Numbered from the stretch's first letter, positions 8,117-20,575 are shown. The stretch: DNA of 64,000 nt from an uncultured Actinomycetes bacterium (GCA_900314685.1 OMWE01000002.1:2577-66576), one strand, 5' to 3'. Numbers and translations: made by a program. The notes: generated by a model from the sequence alone, not told the origin.

Positions 8117-9231
8117 GCCGAGTAGGGCAGGAGGATCTTGCTCTCGATGCCGTTTTCCTCGTCGCGGGGGTAGTCGTCCATGCCTGAGAAGAGGTCCTTG
8201 CCGTCGTAGACGTTTTGCACGAGCTCGCTGATGCATGCGGCCATCGCGACAGCGTCCTGCTTGACCGTGCCCGTCATGTAGCCCTGGGCGATGAGCTCCT
8301 TGCCCGCCTCGCTCGCGTCGACGCCGAAGACGGGGATGGTGGTGTGTCCTTCTTCCCCGTCGTTGTAGCCAAAGGCCTGCAGGGCGTTGATGGCGCCCTC
8401 GGCCATCGCGTCGCTGTTGGCGATGACCAGCTCGATCATGTTGCCCTGCTCCTCGTTGTAGTAGAGGAGGTCGGTCATCATGTAGTCTTGCGCCGACTCG
8501 AGCGACCAGGAGCCCGTGAGGTCCAGCTGGAAACGGTCGATGCTCGACTCGTCGAAATAAGCGAGGTCGGGATACCCGTGCTCCTCGAGGATCTCGTTTG
8601 CGACCTCGACGGAGTACTTCGTGCGGCTGTCGGCACCGTAATTGCCCGCCTGGCCCTTGAAGAGGGTGTAGGAGATCCGGCCGTCCCCATTGAGGTCGAC
8701 CTCGTCGAAGTGCTCCACCAGGTAATCGCCGATTATCTTGCCCTGCATGCGGCCGGACTGCTCGGCGTCGGTGCCCACGTAGGCGACGTTGTCGTAATAG
8801 TTGAGGATCATGCCCTCGTAGCCCGGCGCCTCGACGGGGCGGTTGAAGAAGATCGCGGGGATGCCCGCGGAGTCGGCCGACTGGCAGATCATGTCGGCCT
8901 GCTCGGTGTTGCCGCTGCTCACGAGGTTGATGATCAGGGTGTCGGCGCCGTCGGCTATCGCCTTGTCTATCTGCTTGTTTTGCGTGGGCTGGTCGTTGCC
9001 CGCGTCGTATTCCTTGTAGGGGATGCCGGCGGCGGTGAGGTCTTCGTTGAGCGCCGTGCGCACGGAGCCCACGTAGACGTCATCGAAGTCGAAGTAGAAG
9101 CAGGCGACGGTGAAGACGTCGTCCGACCCCCTGGCGACCTGCCGCCTGCCGATCGGGGAGTTCGCGCACGAGGCGAGGGCGAGGCAGAGCCCGGGGGCGA
9201 GCGTCACAAACCGATGCCGGGTGATGTTCAT
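8041..9231 (-). CDS. Sugar-binding lipoprotein (MglB-like, periplasmic-binding-protein family 1)
   Basis: 396 residues with a lipoprotein signal (LALASC, Cys22). The mature part is a type 1 periplasmic-binding fold similar to galactose/methylgalactoside binder MglB: 'DQPTQNKQIDKAIADGADTL', 'FFNRPVE', 'YVGTDAEQSG' and 'VIANSDAMAEGA'. It probably captures a hexose outside the membrane. No ABC permease or ATPase is adjacent, so it either serves a transporter elsewhere or works with a sensor. The start at 9231 follows GAGGGG. The Asp/Gly/Ser-rich C-terminal tail lies in the region that overlaps the BrkB gene. It is 150 bp downstream of the lipid kinase on the same strand. Confidence 0.88.
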   Translation of the reverse strand: MNITRHRFVTLAPGLCLALASCANSPIGRRQVARGSDDVFTVACFYFDFDDVYVGSVRTALNEDLTAAGIPYKEYDAGNDQPTQNKQIDKAIADGADTLIINLVSSGNTEQADMICQSADSAGIPAIFFNRPVEAPGYEGMILNYYDNVAYVGTDAEQSGRMQGKIIGDYLVEHFDEVDLNGDGRISYTLFKGQAGNYGADSRTKYSVEVANEILEEHGYPDLAYFDESSIDRFQLDLTGSWSLESAQDYMMTDLLYYNEEQGNMIELVIANSDAMAEGAINALQAFGYNDGEEGHTTIPVFGVDASEAGKELIAQGYMTGTVKQDAVAMAACISELVQNVYDGKDLFSGMDDYPRDEENGIESKILLPYSAYEPEDTPPASDGDGTSDGDGSAAV

Positions 9232-9381
9232 GCCGCCCCTCGCTCCGCCGCGTTTTTCTGCATGCACGTTCGTCTTCCTGCCGTCCCATTATGTCATGAG
9301 AGTGTAAGGCTCTACTGTCCGGGCTGCGAGCGGTGGCCGTGAGCGGTGCGGACTGTCGGCGGCATAGGCGCAATGCGTCTG

Positions 9382-10434
9382 CTATCGCCCCGCCAGGACC
9401 CTCAGCGCTCCGGGGACGACGTCGACGGTGTGCGAGGTACCCGTGAGGCGCTCGCCGTCAATCTGCGTGGGCGGCTCTTCCGCGGGAAAGACGACCTCGA
9501 GGTGCGTAAGGCGGTGGAACGCGATGTGCCGAGAGCCGGAGTGTTTGCCTTTGCGCGCGAGGCCAAAGAGTGTGAGCACCGTGGGGATGCCGGGGATATC
9601 GACGTTGCGGCAGAGGTCGAGCAGGCCGTCGGCGGGGGAGGCGTCGGGCGTGATGCGGAACCCCCCGCCGTACGAGGGGCCGTTCTGGACGGCGAATATG
9701 ACTTCGGTGCCTGCGATTTCTTGCGTGGCTCCGGTCTCGTCGACGAGCGTGGCCCGGTACGGCCAGCCCTCGTGCGCCTGGCCCATGATCTTGATGCCCG
9801 ACGTCGCAAAGAGGGCCGCGCCCTGCTGTCTTGTCTGTGCCGCACGGCGATCCGTGGTGTCCAGGGCGATCGCCGCATCGAGGCCAAAGGAGAGCGTCTG
9901 CATGAAATACTGCTCATGCGGGGTGCCCGCGTCGACGACGCCGACGTCGTATGCGCGCTCGTGCGCGTGCAGGAGCTGGTGGACGGCCTGCTCGGGGCCG
10001 TTGAGGGGGGCCGCCAGGGTGCGCGCGAAGTCGTTGCCCGTACCTATGGCCACGATGCCGAGACGGGGGCGGGTCGCGGCCGGGATGCGCATGAGGCCGT
10101 TGACGGCCTCGTGGATGACGCCGTCGCCGCCGAGCGCGATGACCGTGTCGGCGCCCGCGGCGCCCCGGGCGATCTCCGTCGCCTCGCCCGCATGTGACGT
10201 CATCCGTATCTCAAATTCGCTGGTAGTCGTAGTATACGCACCGAAGAAGCGCGCAACGAACTCGGCGGCTTGCTGCCCCTTGCCGCTGTGCGCGGTGGGG
10301 TTGGCGATGAGGAGGGTCGACCCGAGGCTGGGGCTGCGGGTCGACCCGAGACTAGGTTCGCGGTTCGCTCTGAGACTATTCGCGCTGTCCGATTCGAGGC
10401 TGGGCTCGCGGTTCGCTCCGGGGTTGGTCTGCAT
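9382..10434 (-). CDS. Diacylglycerol kinase catalytic-domain lipid kinase
   Basis: 350 residues. It has the LIANPTAHSGKG nucleotide-site opening, the GGDGVIHEAVNG motif and GTGNDFAR, all characteristic of the DAGK/YegS/LCB5 family that phosphorylates lipids such as diacylglycerol or undecaprenol. The N-terminal 40 residues are an unusual degenerate repeat (ANREPSL(E/G)S) with no family counterpart. The start at 10434 is chosen because AAGAAGGGC precedes it; a start closer to the kinase domain cannot be excluded. A second member of the family lies at the right end of the window. Confidence 0.87.
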   Translation of the reverse strand: MQTNPGANREPSLESDSANSLRANREPSLGSTRSPSLGSTLLIANPTAHSGKGQQAAEFVARFFGAYTTTTSEFEIRMTSHAGEATEIARGAAGADTVIALGGDGVIHEAVNGLMRIPAATRPRLGIVAIGTGNDFARTLAAPLNGPEQAVHQLLHAHERAYDVGVVDAGTPHEQYFMQTLSFGLDAAIALDTTDRRAAQTRQQGAALFATSGIKIMGQAHEGWPYRATLVDETGATQEIAGTEVIFAVQNGPSYGGGFRITPDASPADGLLDLCRNVDIPGIPTVLTLFGLARKGKHSGSRHIAFHRLTHLEVVFPAEEPPTQIDGERLTGTSHTVDVVPGALRVLAGR

Positions 10435-10981
10435 GGCGCCCTTCTTTGCATGAATTACTTTCATGGCATGTTTGCGTGTCTTCAGTGTCTTCAGCATATA
10501 AGAAATGCGATGCAAATAGGGGAACGCCACTGGGTTGACGTGCCTCGGTGTGCGAAACGCGCTCGCAGCTTGCCCAGACGCCGACGGAAGGACGGCGGGT
10601 TTCCAGCCGCGCCGACGGAAGGCCCCCGTCAGCGCAAACGCCCAGCTCAGCTTTCATCGGACCACTTCCGTCGGTGTGGCACGGAAAAATCGAAGCCTTT
10701 CCGTCGGCGTGGAGGCGGATTGGACCCTTTCCGTCGGCGTGGAGCGCGATCGGGCGCCTTCCGGCGGCATCTGGACATCGGTTTGATGGCTGAGGTGCCC
10801 CCTGATGTTACCAAGACATCCACGGCACGGTAAAAACGCGAGAATGCCGTTCGTGGGGATTTCACCGCCGATTATGGGAGGCTAATGAGGGATAGTAAGA
10901 GTAGGCTAACATGGGAATCATGGGGGAGTCCGCATTTGTAGCGGAGATTTATCCCGTGAGGATTCTTCGTGAGGAGGAGCC
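10435..10981. other. 547-bp intergenic region with repeat cluster and possible small ORF
   Basis: Holds the divergent promoters of the lipid kinase (minus) and the small membrane protein (plus), the six-unit repeat at 10577-10770, and an 18-codon ATG frame at 10885-10941 preceded by GGGAGG and containing two Trp codons. That frame could be a leader peptide, but nothing else supports it. Confidence 0.5.
10577..10770. repeat. Six-unit interspersed repeat with inverted halves
   Basis: The word CCGACGG (in ACGCCGACGGAAGG) occurs at 10581 and 10612. Its reverse complement CCGTCGGCGT or close variants occurs at 10668, 10701, 10731 and 10761. Spacings are 31, 33, 30 and 30 bp. The two forward and four reverse copies can pair into long hairpins. 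Units are about 15 bp and separated by 15 bp of unrelated sequence. The function is unknown. Confidence 0.75.
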
Positions 10982-11173
10982 ATGAAGGCGTCATCGGGGG
11001 CAGACGGGATGAGCGGCAGAGAGCCCGAGCGCATGGCGGTCGATCCCGAACGGGCGGAGGACCTGCGCAATTCGGCCCGGCAGGGCGGCGAGGCGGACGT
11101 GAACATCGGCCTCATCATCCTGGTTTTCTTGCTCGCCTATGCCGCGTGGGTGCTGGTGAGCAAAGTCCTCTAA
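10982..11173 (+). CDS. 63-residue single-pass membrane peptide, unknown
   Basis: A short ORF with a strong Shine-Dalgarno (GAGGAGGAGCC) directly before its ATG and a terminator right after its stop, which together support translation. The first 38 residues are hydrophilic and charged; residues about 40-60 (NIGLIILVFLLAYAAWVLV) form one transmembrane helix. It has no cysteines, so it is not a FeoB-associated Cys-rich protein. I do not recognise a family. It stands alone between a repeat cluster and tRNA-Gly. Confidence 0.6.
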   Translation: MKASSGADGMSGREPERMAVDPERAEDLRNSARQGGEADVNIGLIILVFLLAYAAWVLVSKVL

Positions 11174-11175
11174 GA

Positions 11176-11217
11176 AAAACAGGTCAGCGGCGTAAAAGCC
11201 GTTGACCTGCGCTTTTG
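11176..11217. terminator. Bidirectional terminator
   Basis: Stem AGGTCAGCGGC (11181-11191) with GCCGTTGACCT (11198-11208). T-rich tracts follow on both strands, so it can end the plus-strand small gene and the minus-strand tRNA-Gly transcript. Confidence 0.8.
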
Positions 11218-11219
11218 TA

Positions 11220-11295
11220 TGGAGCGGCGGACGGGACTCGAACCCGCAACAGGTAGCTTGGAAGGCTACTGCTCTACCAATTGAACTACCGCCGC
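11220..11295 (-). tRNA. tRNA-Gly (anticodon TCC)
   Basis: A 76-nt cloverleaf read on the minus strand. The acceptor stem GCGGCGG pairs with CCGCCGC, with discriminator T and an encoded CCA end. The anticodon arm is GTAGC-CTTCCAA-GCTAC, giving anticodon TCC. The T-arm has the expected GGTTCGAGTCC. Confidence 0.97.
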
Positions 11296-11392
11296 GTGCG
11301 TAGACAGGATACCACACCAAAGGCAAGATGTCGCCTAAGGCGCGGAACTGGGGCGACGCGGTGCGGGGTGACCTAAAGGCCTGCCGCCGGCT

Positions 11393-11926
11393 CTAGACAC
11401 CAGACTCGGCGCGGGCCTTGCGGATCTCGCGGCGGAAAAGCGCGCGGTCGTACTCTGCCCGGTCCGCCTCGGACTCGAGCTTGAGGCCGTAGGGGACGGG
11501 GACCGGCGTGCCGTCGTCGTCGATGCAGACCTCGGTGAGGTAGGCGGTGTTGATCACCGTGTGCTCGCCGGTGGCGATGTTTTCCTGGTAGGAGTCCACA
11601 CGGACCTCGAGCGACGTACGCCCGACGTAGGTCACGCGGGCGCGGAGCACCACGATGTCGTTGAGCAGGGCGGGGTGCTTGAACTCGAGGGTGTCCACGC
11701 GCGCGGTCGTCACCTGCTGGCCGCAGTGCCGGCGCGCGGCGACGCCGGCGATGCTGTCGATCCACTCCATCAGGCGGCCGCCGAAGAGGCGGTTCGCGCC
11801 GTTGATGTCGCCGTTCATCACGGTGCGCGTGCCGACCGCGGCGGAGTCGGCGGGCGTCTTTGACGGGCGAACGGCAGGCTGGTTAGCCGGACGGGCGTCT
11901 GTGTGGGCTGGATCGTTTGTCTTCAT
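11393..11926 (-). CDS. Hotdog-fold acyl-CoA thioesterase
   Basis: 177 residues. After a 30-residue low-complexity leader, the core reads 'MNGDINGANRLFGGRLMEWID', the active-site region of YciA/BFIT-type acyl-CoA hydrolases. It is followed by 'VTTARVDTLEFKHPALLNDIV' and 'NTAYLTEV', typical of single-hotdog hexamers. It would hydrolyse acyl-CoAs in the cytoplasm; the chain-length preference cannot be read. The ATG at 11926 follows GGGAGGCC. It lies between tRNA-Gly and tRNA-Pro on the same strand. Confidence 0.88.
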   Translation of the reverse strand: MKTNDPAHTDARPANQPAVRPSKTPADSAAVGTRTVMNGDINGANRLFGGRLMEWIDSIAGVAARRHCGQQVTTARVDTLEFKHPALLNDIVVLRARVTYVGRTSLEVRVDSYQENIATGEHTVINTAYLTEVCIDDDGTPVPVPYGLKLESEADRAEYDRALFRREIRKARAESGV

Positions 11927-12010
11927 GAGGCCTCCCGGTGCAAGAACGGCTCCCTCCGGGGGGAGCCGTCACCAGGCGGAAGGCCCAAGGCGCACCACCG
12001 AAGTATCGAT

Positions 12011-12087
12011 TGGTCGGGGCGACTGGATTCGAACCAGCGACCCTCTGCTCCCAAAGCAGATGCGCTACCAAGCTGCGCCACGCCCCG
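12011..12087 (-). tRNA. tRNA-Pro (anticodon TGG)
   Basis: A 77-nt cloverleaf on the minus strand: acceptor CGGGGCG/CGCCCCG with encoded CCA, anticodon arm TCTGC-TTTGGGA-GCAGA (anticodon TGG), and T-arm GGTTCGAATCC. Confidence 0.97.
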
Positions 12088-12185
12088 ATGCGCATGCATT
12101 ATAGCAAGTCGGGCAGGCGAGCAAGTCGGGCGGGCGGTGCGCGGCTTAGGGAAAGTTACGAAGAGAAGAAAAACTGAAAGAATGA

Positions 12186-13685
<1,500 letters not shown>

Positions 13686-13758
13686 GCCACTACTGTGTAG
13701 GTGCCTGTCTGGTAGGTAACCGTTTCAAAAGCGCACGCAAAGGCGCAGGCAAAGCATG

Positions 13759-13787
13759 GGGGTCCGGACGGCGTCCGGGCCCTTTTG
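13759..13787 (+). terminator. Terminator after gdhA
   Basis: Stem GGGTCCGGAC / GTCCGGGCCC with a 3-nt loop and TTTT tail. Confidence 0.85.
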
Positions 13788-13872
13788 TGTTGCTGTCGTG
13801 AGAAAGCGCCCTACCTCGCCGTGAGAGAGCTACCCCGCCTCGCCGCGAGGGGGCGATCCTGCCTGACTAATT

Positions 13873-13983
13873 TTCTGTACGCTGCACCTTTCCGTGTTGT
13901 ACGCGGATTGGGCCGAAATGTACTCCTTCAGGTGGTTTTCGGTCCGATTGGCGTACAACACAAAAAGTAGAGCGTACAGAAAT
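13873..13983. repeat. 111-bp long imperfect inverted repeat (hairpin element)
   Basis: Left arm 13873-13919 and right arm 13937-13983 are reverse complements over about 47 bp with a few mismatches and one gap. Shared words include TTTCTGTACGCT, GTGTTGTACGC and GGxCCGAAA. The 17-nt loop is 13920-13936. It lies in AT-richer DNA between gdhA and carA with no coding capacity. It could be a miniature mobile element or a structured RNA. Confidence 0.75.
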
Positions 13984-14097
13984 ATTCCCTGTTGCATGTC
14001 TGTGTCTCAGTTGCATGTATGTGGCGAGACGGTGCGCGTGCGTGCGTATGCGGTTGATCTTGGATTGCGCTAAGCACACTTTGATAATGACAGCCTC

Positions 14098-14135
14098 ATT
14101 ATGCAATAAACAAAATCTGAAGACTCGATTATGCA
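14098..14135 (+). promoter_or_regulatory. Paired ATTATGCA sites upstream of carA
   Basis: ATTATGCA occurs at 14098-14105 and again at 14128-14135, exactly 30 bp apart (about three helical turns), in the AT-rich region where the carAB promoter must lie. Such phased repeats suggest binding of a dimeric regulator. An arginine repressor would be reasonable for carAB, but the match to known ARG boxes is weak. Confidence 0.35.
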
Positions 14136-14206
14136 TTTGTGTACATTGCGTTTCGTTTTCCCATAGCCATGTGGTCGTCCCGTGCGCGCCCCTACAATCG
14201 ACGCAA

Positions 14207-14301
14207 CCTTTAAGAGCGGTACGAGATACCGGCAAGGGCAAAGTCCGTTTGTAGATGCCAGGCGTCTGCCCCGAGGGGGTGGGCGCCTTTTTCAAACGGA
14301 C
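14207..14301 (+). promoter_or_regulatory. PyrR-like attenuator in the carAB leader
   Basis: A hairpin (14207-14237) has outer CCTT/AAGG pairs, inner CGGTA/TACCG pairs and a CGAGA terminal loop, which fits the NGNGA loop of PyrR-binding anti-antiterminators. It is followed by a terminator-like stem (14260-14272 with 14276-14288) and a T run. The terminator is enclosed by an outer helix GTCCGTTTG (14243-14251) / CAAACGGAC (14293-14301). The arrangement matches PyrR attenuation, in which UMP-bound PyrR favours termination before the pyrimidine genes. The usual UCC/GG bases beside the loop are replaced by a covarying UA pair, so the assignment is probable, not certain. Confidence 0.55.
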
Positions 14302-14315
14302 GGAGAGGAGGACGC

Positions 14316-15572
14316 GTGAACCTGTTGGTGGACGAGGGCAAGCACCCCAAGGCGTTGCTTGCCCTGGAGGACGGCACGGTCTTCGAGGGGAGGTCGTGCG
14401 GCGCCGCGGGCGAGACCTTCGGCGAGGTGGTCTTCAACACCTCCATGGTGGGGTACCAGGAGATCGTGAGCGACCCCTCGTATGCGGGCCAGATTGTGAC
14501 TTTCACCTATCCCCAGGTAGGCAACTACGGCGTCAACGCCATAGACATGCAGCGTGACGTCCTGCACCTGCGCGGCGTGGTGGTGCACGACATGTGCTAC
14601 ACCCCCAGCAACTGGCAGTGCGTGCAGAGCTTCCCCAACTTCCTCGAGGAGCGCGGGGTCGTCGCCATAGAGGGCGTGGACACCCGTGCGCTCACCCTGC
14701 ACCTGCGCGAGGCCGGCGCCATGCAGGGCGCCATCTCCACGCTGGACACCGACCCCGCGAGCCTGGTCGCCCGCGTCAAGGCGGCTCCGCGCATCGGGGA
14801 CCACAACTACGTCGCCGACGTCTCCACAGACGAGCCCCTGACCTTTGCCCCCGCGCAGGGGGCTGCCGCCCATCGCGTGGTCGCCTACGACTGCGGCGAG
14901 AAGACGGGCATTGCCAAACGCCTGGCTGCGGTGGGTTGCGAGGTCACGATGGTGCCGTGGGACACGCCGTCGGAGGATGTGCTGGCCCTGCACCCGGACG
15001 GGGTCTTCTTCTCCAACGGCCCCGGCGACCCGCAGACGGTGCCGCCCACGGTGGAGGCCGTGCGCGGCGTGCTGGGTCGCGTGCCCGTCTTTGGCATCTG
15101 CCTGGGCAACCAGGTGATATCGATGGCGACGGGCGCGCAGATCGAGAAGCTCAAGTACGGCCACCACGGCGGCAACGAGCCGGTGATGAACCTGCTGACC
15201 GGCAAGGTGGAGATCACGGCGCAGAACCACAACTACGGGCCCGTCTTCCCGACCTTTGGCCCGCTCGCGCCCGAGCTCTCCGGTGGCTATGCCGAGCATG
15301 CGGACGACCTGCGCTTCTGGTCCGAGCGCCACATCGCGCCCGTAGTGCAGACCGCCGCGTACGGCCGCGTGCGCCTCACGCACGTCAACCTCAACGACGG
15401 CACGCCCGAGGGCCTGCAGTTCCTGGACATCCCGGCCTTTTCCATGCAGTACCACCCAGAGGCCAAGCCAGGTCCCAACGACTCCACCTATGCCTTCGTC
15501 GCCTTCTGCCGGCTCATGGACGGCCGCGACGACTACCTTGCCATCGACGTGCGAGAGGGGAGGCGCTTCTAG
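14316..15572 (+). CDS. carA: Carbamoyl-phosphate synthase small (glutaminase) subunit
   Basis: 418 residues. The N-terminal domain contains LEDGTVFEGRSCGA and 'GVVVHDMCYTPSNW'. The class I glutamine amidotransferase domain has the nucleophile in GICLGNQ (Cys262) and the His/Glu pair in YHPEAKPGPND. It releases ammonia from glutamine and channels it to CarB. The GTG start at 14316 follows GGAGAGGAGG. The stop touches the carB start, so the two are translationally coupled. Asn replaces the usual His after CLG, a tolerated position outside the catalytic triad. Expression is probably controlled by the leader attenuator. Confidence 0.96.
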   Translation: MNLLVDEGKHPKALLALEDGTVFEGRSCGAAGETFGEVVFNTSMVGYQEIVSDPSYAGQIVTFTYPQVGNYGVNAIDMQRDVLHLRGVVVHDMCYTPSNWQCVQSFPNFLEERGVVAIEGVDTRALTLHLREAGAMQGAISTLDTDPASLVARVKAAPRIGDHNYVADVSTDEPLTFAPAQGAAAHRVVAYDCGEKTGIAKRLAAVGCEVTMVPWDTPSEDVLALHPDGVFFSNGPGDPQTVPPTVEAVRGVLGRVPVFGICLGNQVISMATGAQIEKLKYGHHGGNEPVMNLLTGKVEITAQNHNYGPVFPTFGPLAPELSGGYAEHADDLRFWSERHIAPVVQTAAYGRVRLTHVNLNDGTPEGLQFLDIPAFSMQYHPEAKPGPNDSTYAFVAFCRLMDGRDDYLAIDVREGRRF

Positions 15573-18794
<3,222 letters not shown>

Positions 18795-18821
18795 GCCGAG
18801 ACGTCACGGGCAACGTGATGG

Positions 18822-18851
18822 ACGGGGCGTCTGCGGGCGCCCCGTTCTTCT
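18822..18851 (+). terminator. Terminator after carB
   Basis: Stem ACGGGGCG / CGCCCCGT with an 8-nt loop and TTCTTCTT tail. Confidence 0.8.
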
Positions 18852-18989
18852 TGTCCGGTGCTCCTTGCGGAGCGTCCTCGTACGTCTTCTTATGTGTGCT
18901 TGTTCTCGAGGGGTATTGCGTGAATTGGCGCCGCGGCAGTGGGTATACTCGCGTTCGTCTGATATAATGACCTAGTTTTGTGCGTGCTT

Positions 18990-19075
18990 GCGGGCGTGGC
19001 GGAACTGGTAGACGCGCTGGATTTAGGTTCCAGTGGGCAAGCCCCGTGAAGGTTCGAGTCCTTTCGCCCGCACCA
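18990..19075 (+). tRNA. tRNA-Leu (anticodon TAG)
   Basis: An 86-nt class II tRNA with a long variable arm and an encoded CCA. Acceptor GCGGGCG/CGCCCGC; anticodon arm CTGGA-TTTAGGT-TCCAG gives TAG. A consensus -10 TATAAT at 18963-18968 lies just upstream. Only 56 bp separate it from tig, so the two may share a transcript. Confidence 0.96.
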
Positions 19076-19131
19076 TACGCAAGAGAAAGACTAGCCCGGC
19101 GATGGGTCGGGCACGAGACACTGGAGGAACG

Positions 19132-20493
19132 TTGAAGATCACCGTCACTTCTGAAAAGACCTCGGACGACAAGGTCTCCGCTAAGGTCACCGTTGATGCC
19201 AAGGACGTCGACGCCGCAGTCGCCAAGACGTACAAGGACATCGCCCATCGCTACAACTTCCAGGGCTTCCGTCGCGGCCACGCTCCCCGTCCCGTCATCG
19301 ACGGCATCATGGGCAAGGACGCCGTGCTCGCCCAGGCCACCGACGACCTCATGAACGACGTCCAGCCGCTCGTGATCGAGGAGCTTGACATCGTCCCCGT
19401 CGAGCGCCCGGACTGGGGCGAGGACCTCGCTCCCGTCGTCGAGCACGCGGACTTCCACGCCGAGTGCACCGTGACCGTGCCCCCCGCGGCCGAGCTCAAG
19501 AGCTACGACGCCCCCGCCATCGACATGCCTCCCGAGGAGGTCACCGACGCCGAGATCGACGCCCAGCTCGACCAGCTCCTCAGCTATCGCACCACCTTTG
19601 AGGACGACCCCGAGGCCACCGAGGTCAAGGCCGGCGACATGATCACCGCCAAGGTCGTCAACAAGCTCAACGTCCCCGAGCTCGCGGGCGACGACCGCAC
19701 CCTGGGCCTCGCCAACCCCAACCTGCCCAAGGAGTTCGTCGACGCCGTCGTCGGCATGAAGCCGGGCGAGACCAAGGACATCACCTGGTCCCGTGAGCAC
19801 CGCGAGGAGGATCCCGACGAGGCCGACGAGAACGGCAACCGCAACTTCGAGGTCGAGGTCACCGTCAACACCATCAAGAAGGCCGTGACCCCCGAGCTCA
19901 CCGACGAGGTCGCCAAGTCCAGCTTTGGCTTCGACACCGTCGCCGAGCTCCGCGACGCCGTCAAGGACGAGATCGCCGAGGACAAGAAGCAGAGCCTGCC
20001 CGGCCTCAAGGAGGACCGTGTGCTCGCCGCCATCGGCGAGCAGCTCGACCTCGACGAGGTTCCCGAGGCCTACCAGAACCAGGTCTTCTCCGAGCTCGGC
20101 GAGGAGTTCCTCGGCCAGCTCTCCCGTCGCGGCATGAGCCTCGACATGTACCTCAACGCCCGTCAGATCAAGAGCGAGGACTTCCTCGCCGACCTGCACG
20201 ACCAGGCCGAAGAGCGCGCCCGTCAGTCCCTGGCCCTCGACGCCCTGGCCGCCAAGCTCGAGCTCGAGTGCACCGAGGACGACCTGCGCCGCGAGTTCGC
20301 CAACGCCGGTGTCGAGGACGTCGACGCGTCCATGGACGAGTTCAAGAAGGACGGCCGCATGCCCGCCGTCCGCCAGTCCATCCGTCGCACCAAGGCCGTC
20401 CAGTGGCTCGTTGACAATGCGGTCGTGACCGTGGTCGACGAGATCGCCGAGGCCGCAAAGGCCGACGACGCCGAGGAGGCCGACGCCGAGTAA
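19132..20493 (+). CDS. tig: Trigger factor chaperone
   Basis: 453 residues. The ribosome-docking signature GFRRGHAP appears near residue 44 (GFRxGxxP). An FKBP-type prolyl isomerase domain follows (about 150-240, 'VKAGDMITAKVV') and then the helical C-terminal arms. It binds nascent chains at the ribosome exit tunnel. The start is the TTG at 19132, after GGAGGAAC; upstream in-frame codons belong to the tRNA. The last 20 residues are rich in Ala, Asp and Glu. The order tig-clpP-clpX is conserved in many bacteria. Confidence 0.95.
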   Translation: MKITVTSEKTSDDKVSAKVTVDAKDVDAAVAKTYKDIAHRYNFQGFRRGHAPRPVIDGIMGKDAVLAQATDDLMNDVQPLVIEELDIVPVERPDWGEDLAPVVEHADFHAECTVTVPPAAELKSYDAPAIDMPPEEVTDAEIDAQLDQLLSYRTTFEDDPEATEVKAGDMITAKVVNKLNVPELAGDDRTLGLANPNLPKEFVDAVVGMKPGETKDITWSREHREEDPDEADENGNRNFEVEVTVNTIKKAVTPELTDEVAKSSFGFDTVAELRDAVKDEIAEDKKQSLPGLKEDRVLAAIGEQLDLDEVPEAYQNQVFSELGEEFLGQLSRRGMSLDMYLNARQIKSEDFLADLHDQAEERARQSLALDALAAKLELECTEDDLRREFANAGVEDVDASMDEFKKDGRMPAVRQSIRRTKAVQWLVDNAVVTVVDEIAEAAKADDAEEADAE

Positions 20494-20534
20494 GACGGAC
20501 CGTCTTCACCAGCGCATCCTGTCGTTGATTTACA

Positions 20535-20575
20535 CAAGAGCACCCTGGCTGCGAAGCTGGGGTGCTCTTGTTTGT
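20535..20575 (+). terminator. Terminator after tig
   Basis: Stem CAAGAGCACC...GGTGCTCTTG, inner pairs GGCT/AGCT, then TTTGT. It isolates tig from clpP. Confidence 0.85.

Noticed and set aside
10577..10770. CRISPR array
   Set aside because: Repeats are about 13-15 bp with 15-bp gaps, two of six are inverted, and no cas gene is nearby.
10982..11173. FeoB-associated Cys-rich membrane protein
   Set aside because: Length and single helix fit, but there is no cysteine at all and no feo gene nearby.
15081..15130. CarA active-site damage (CLGN instead of CLGH)
   Set aside because: The nucleophile Cys and the His/Glu pair in YHPEAKPG are intact; the changed residue is not part of the triad.
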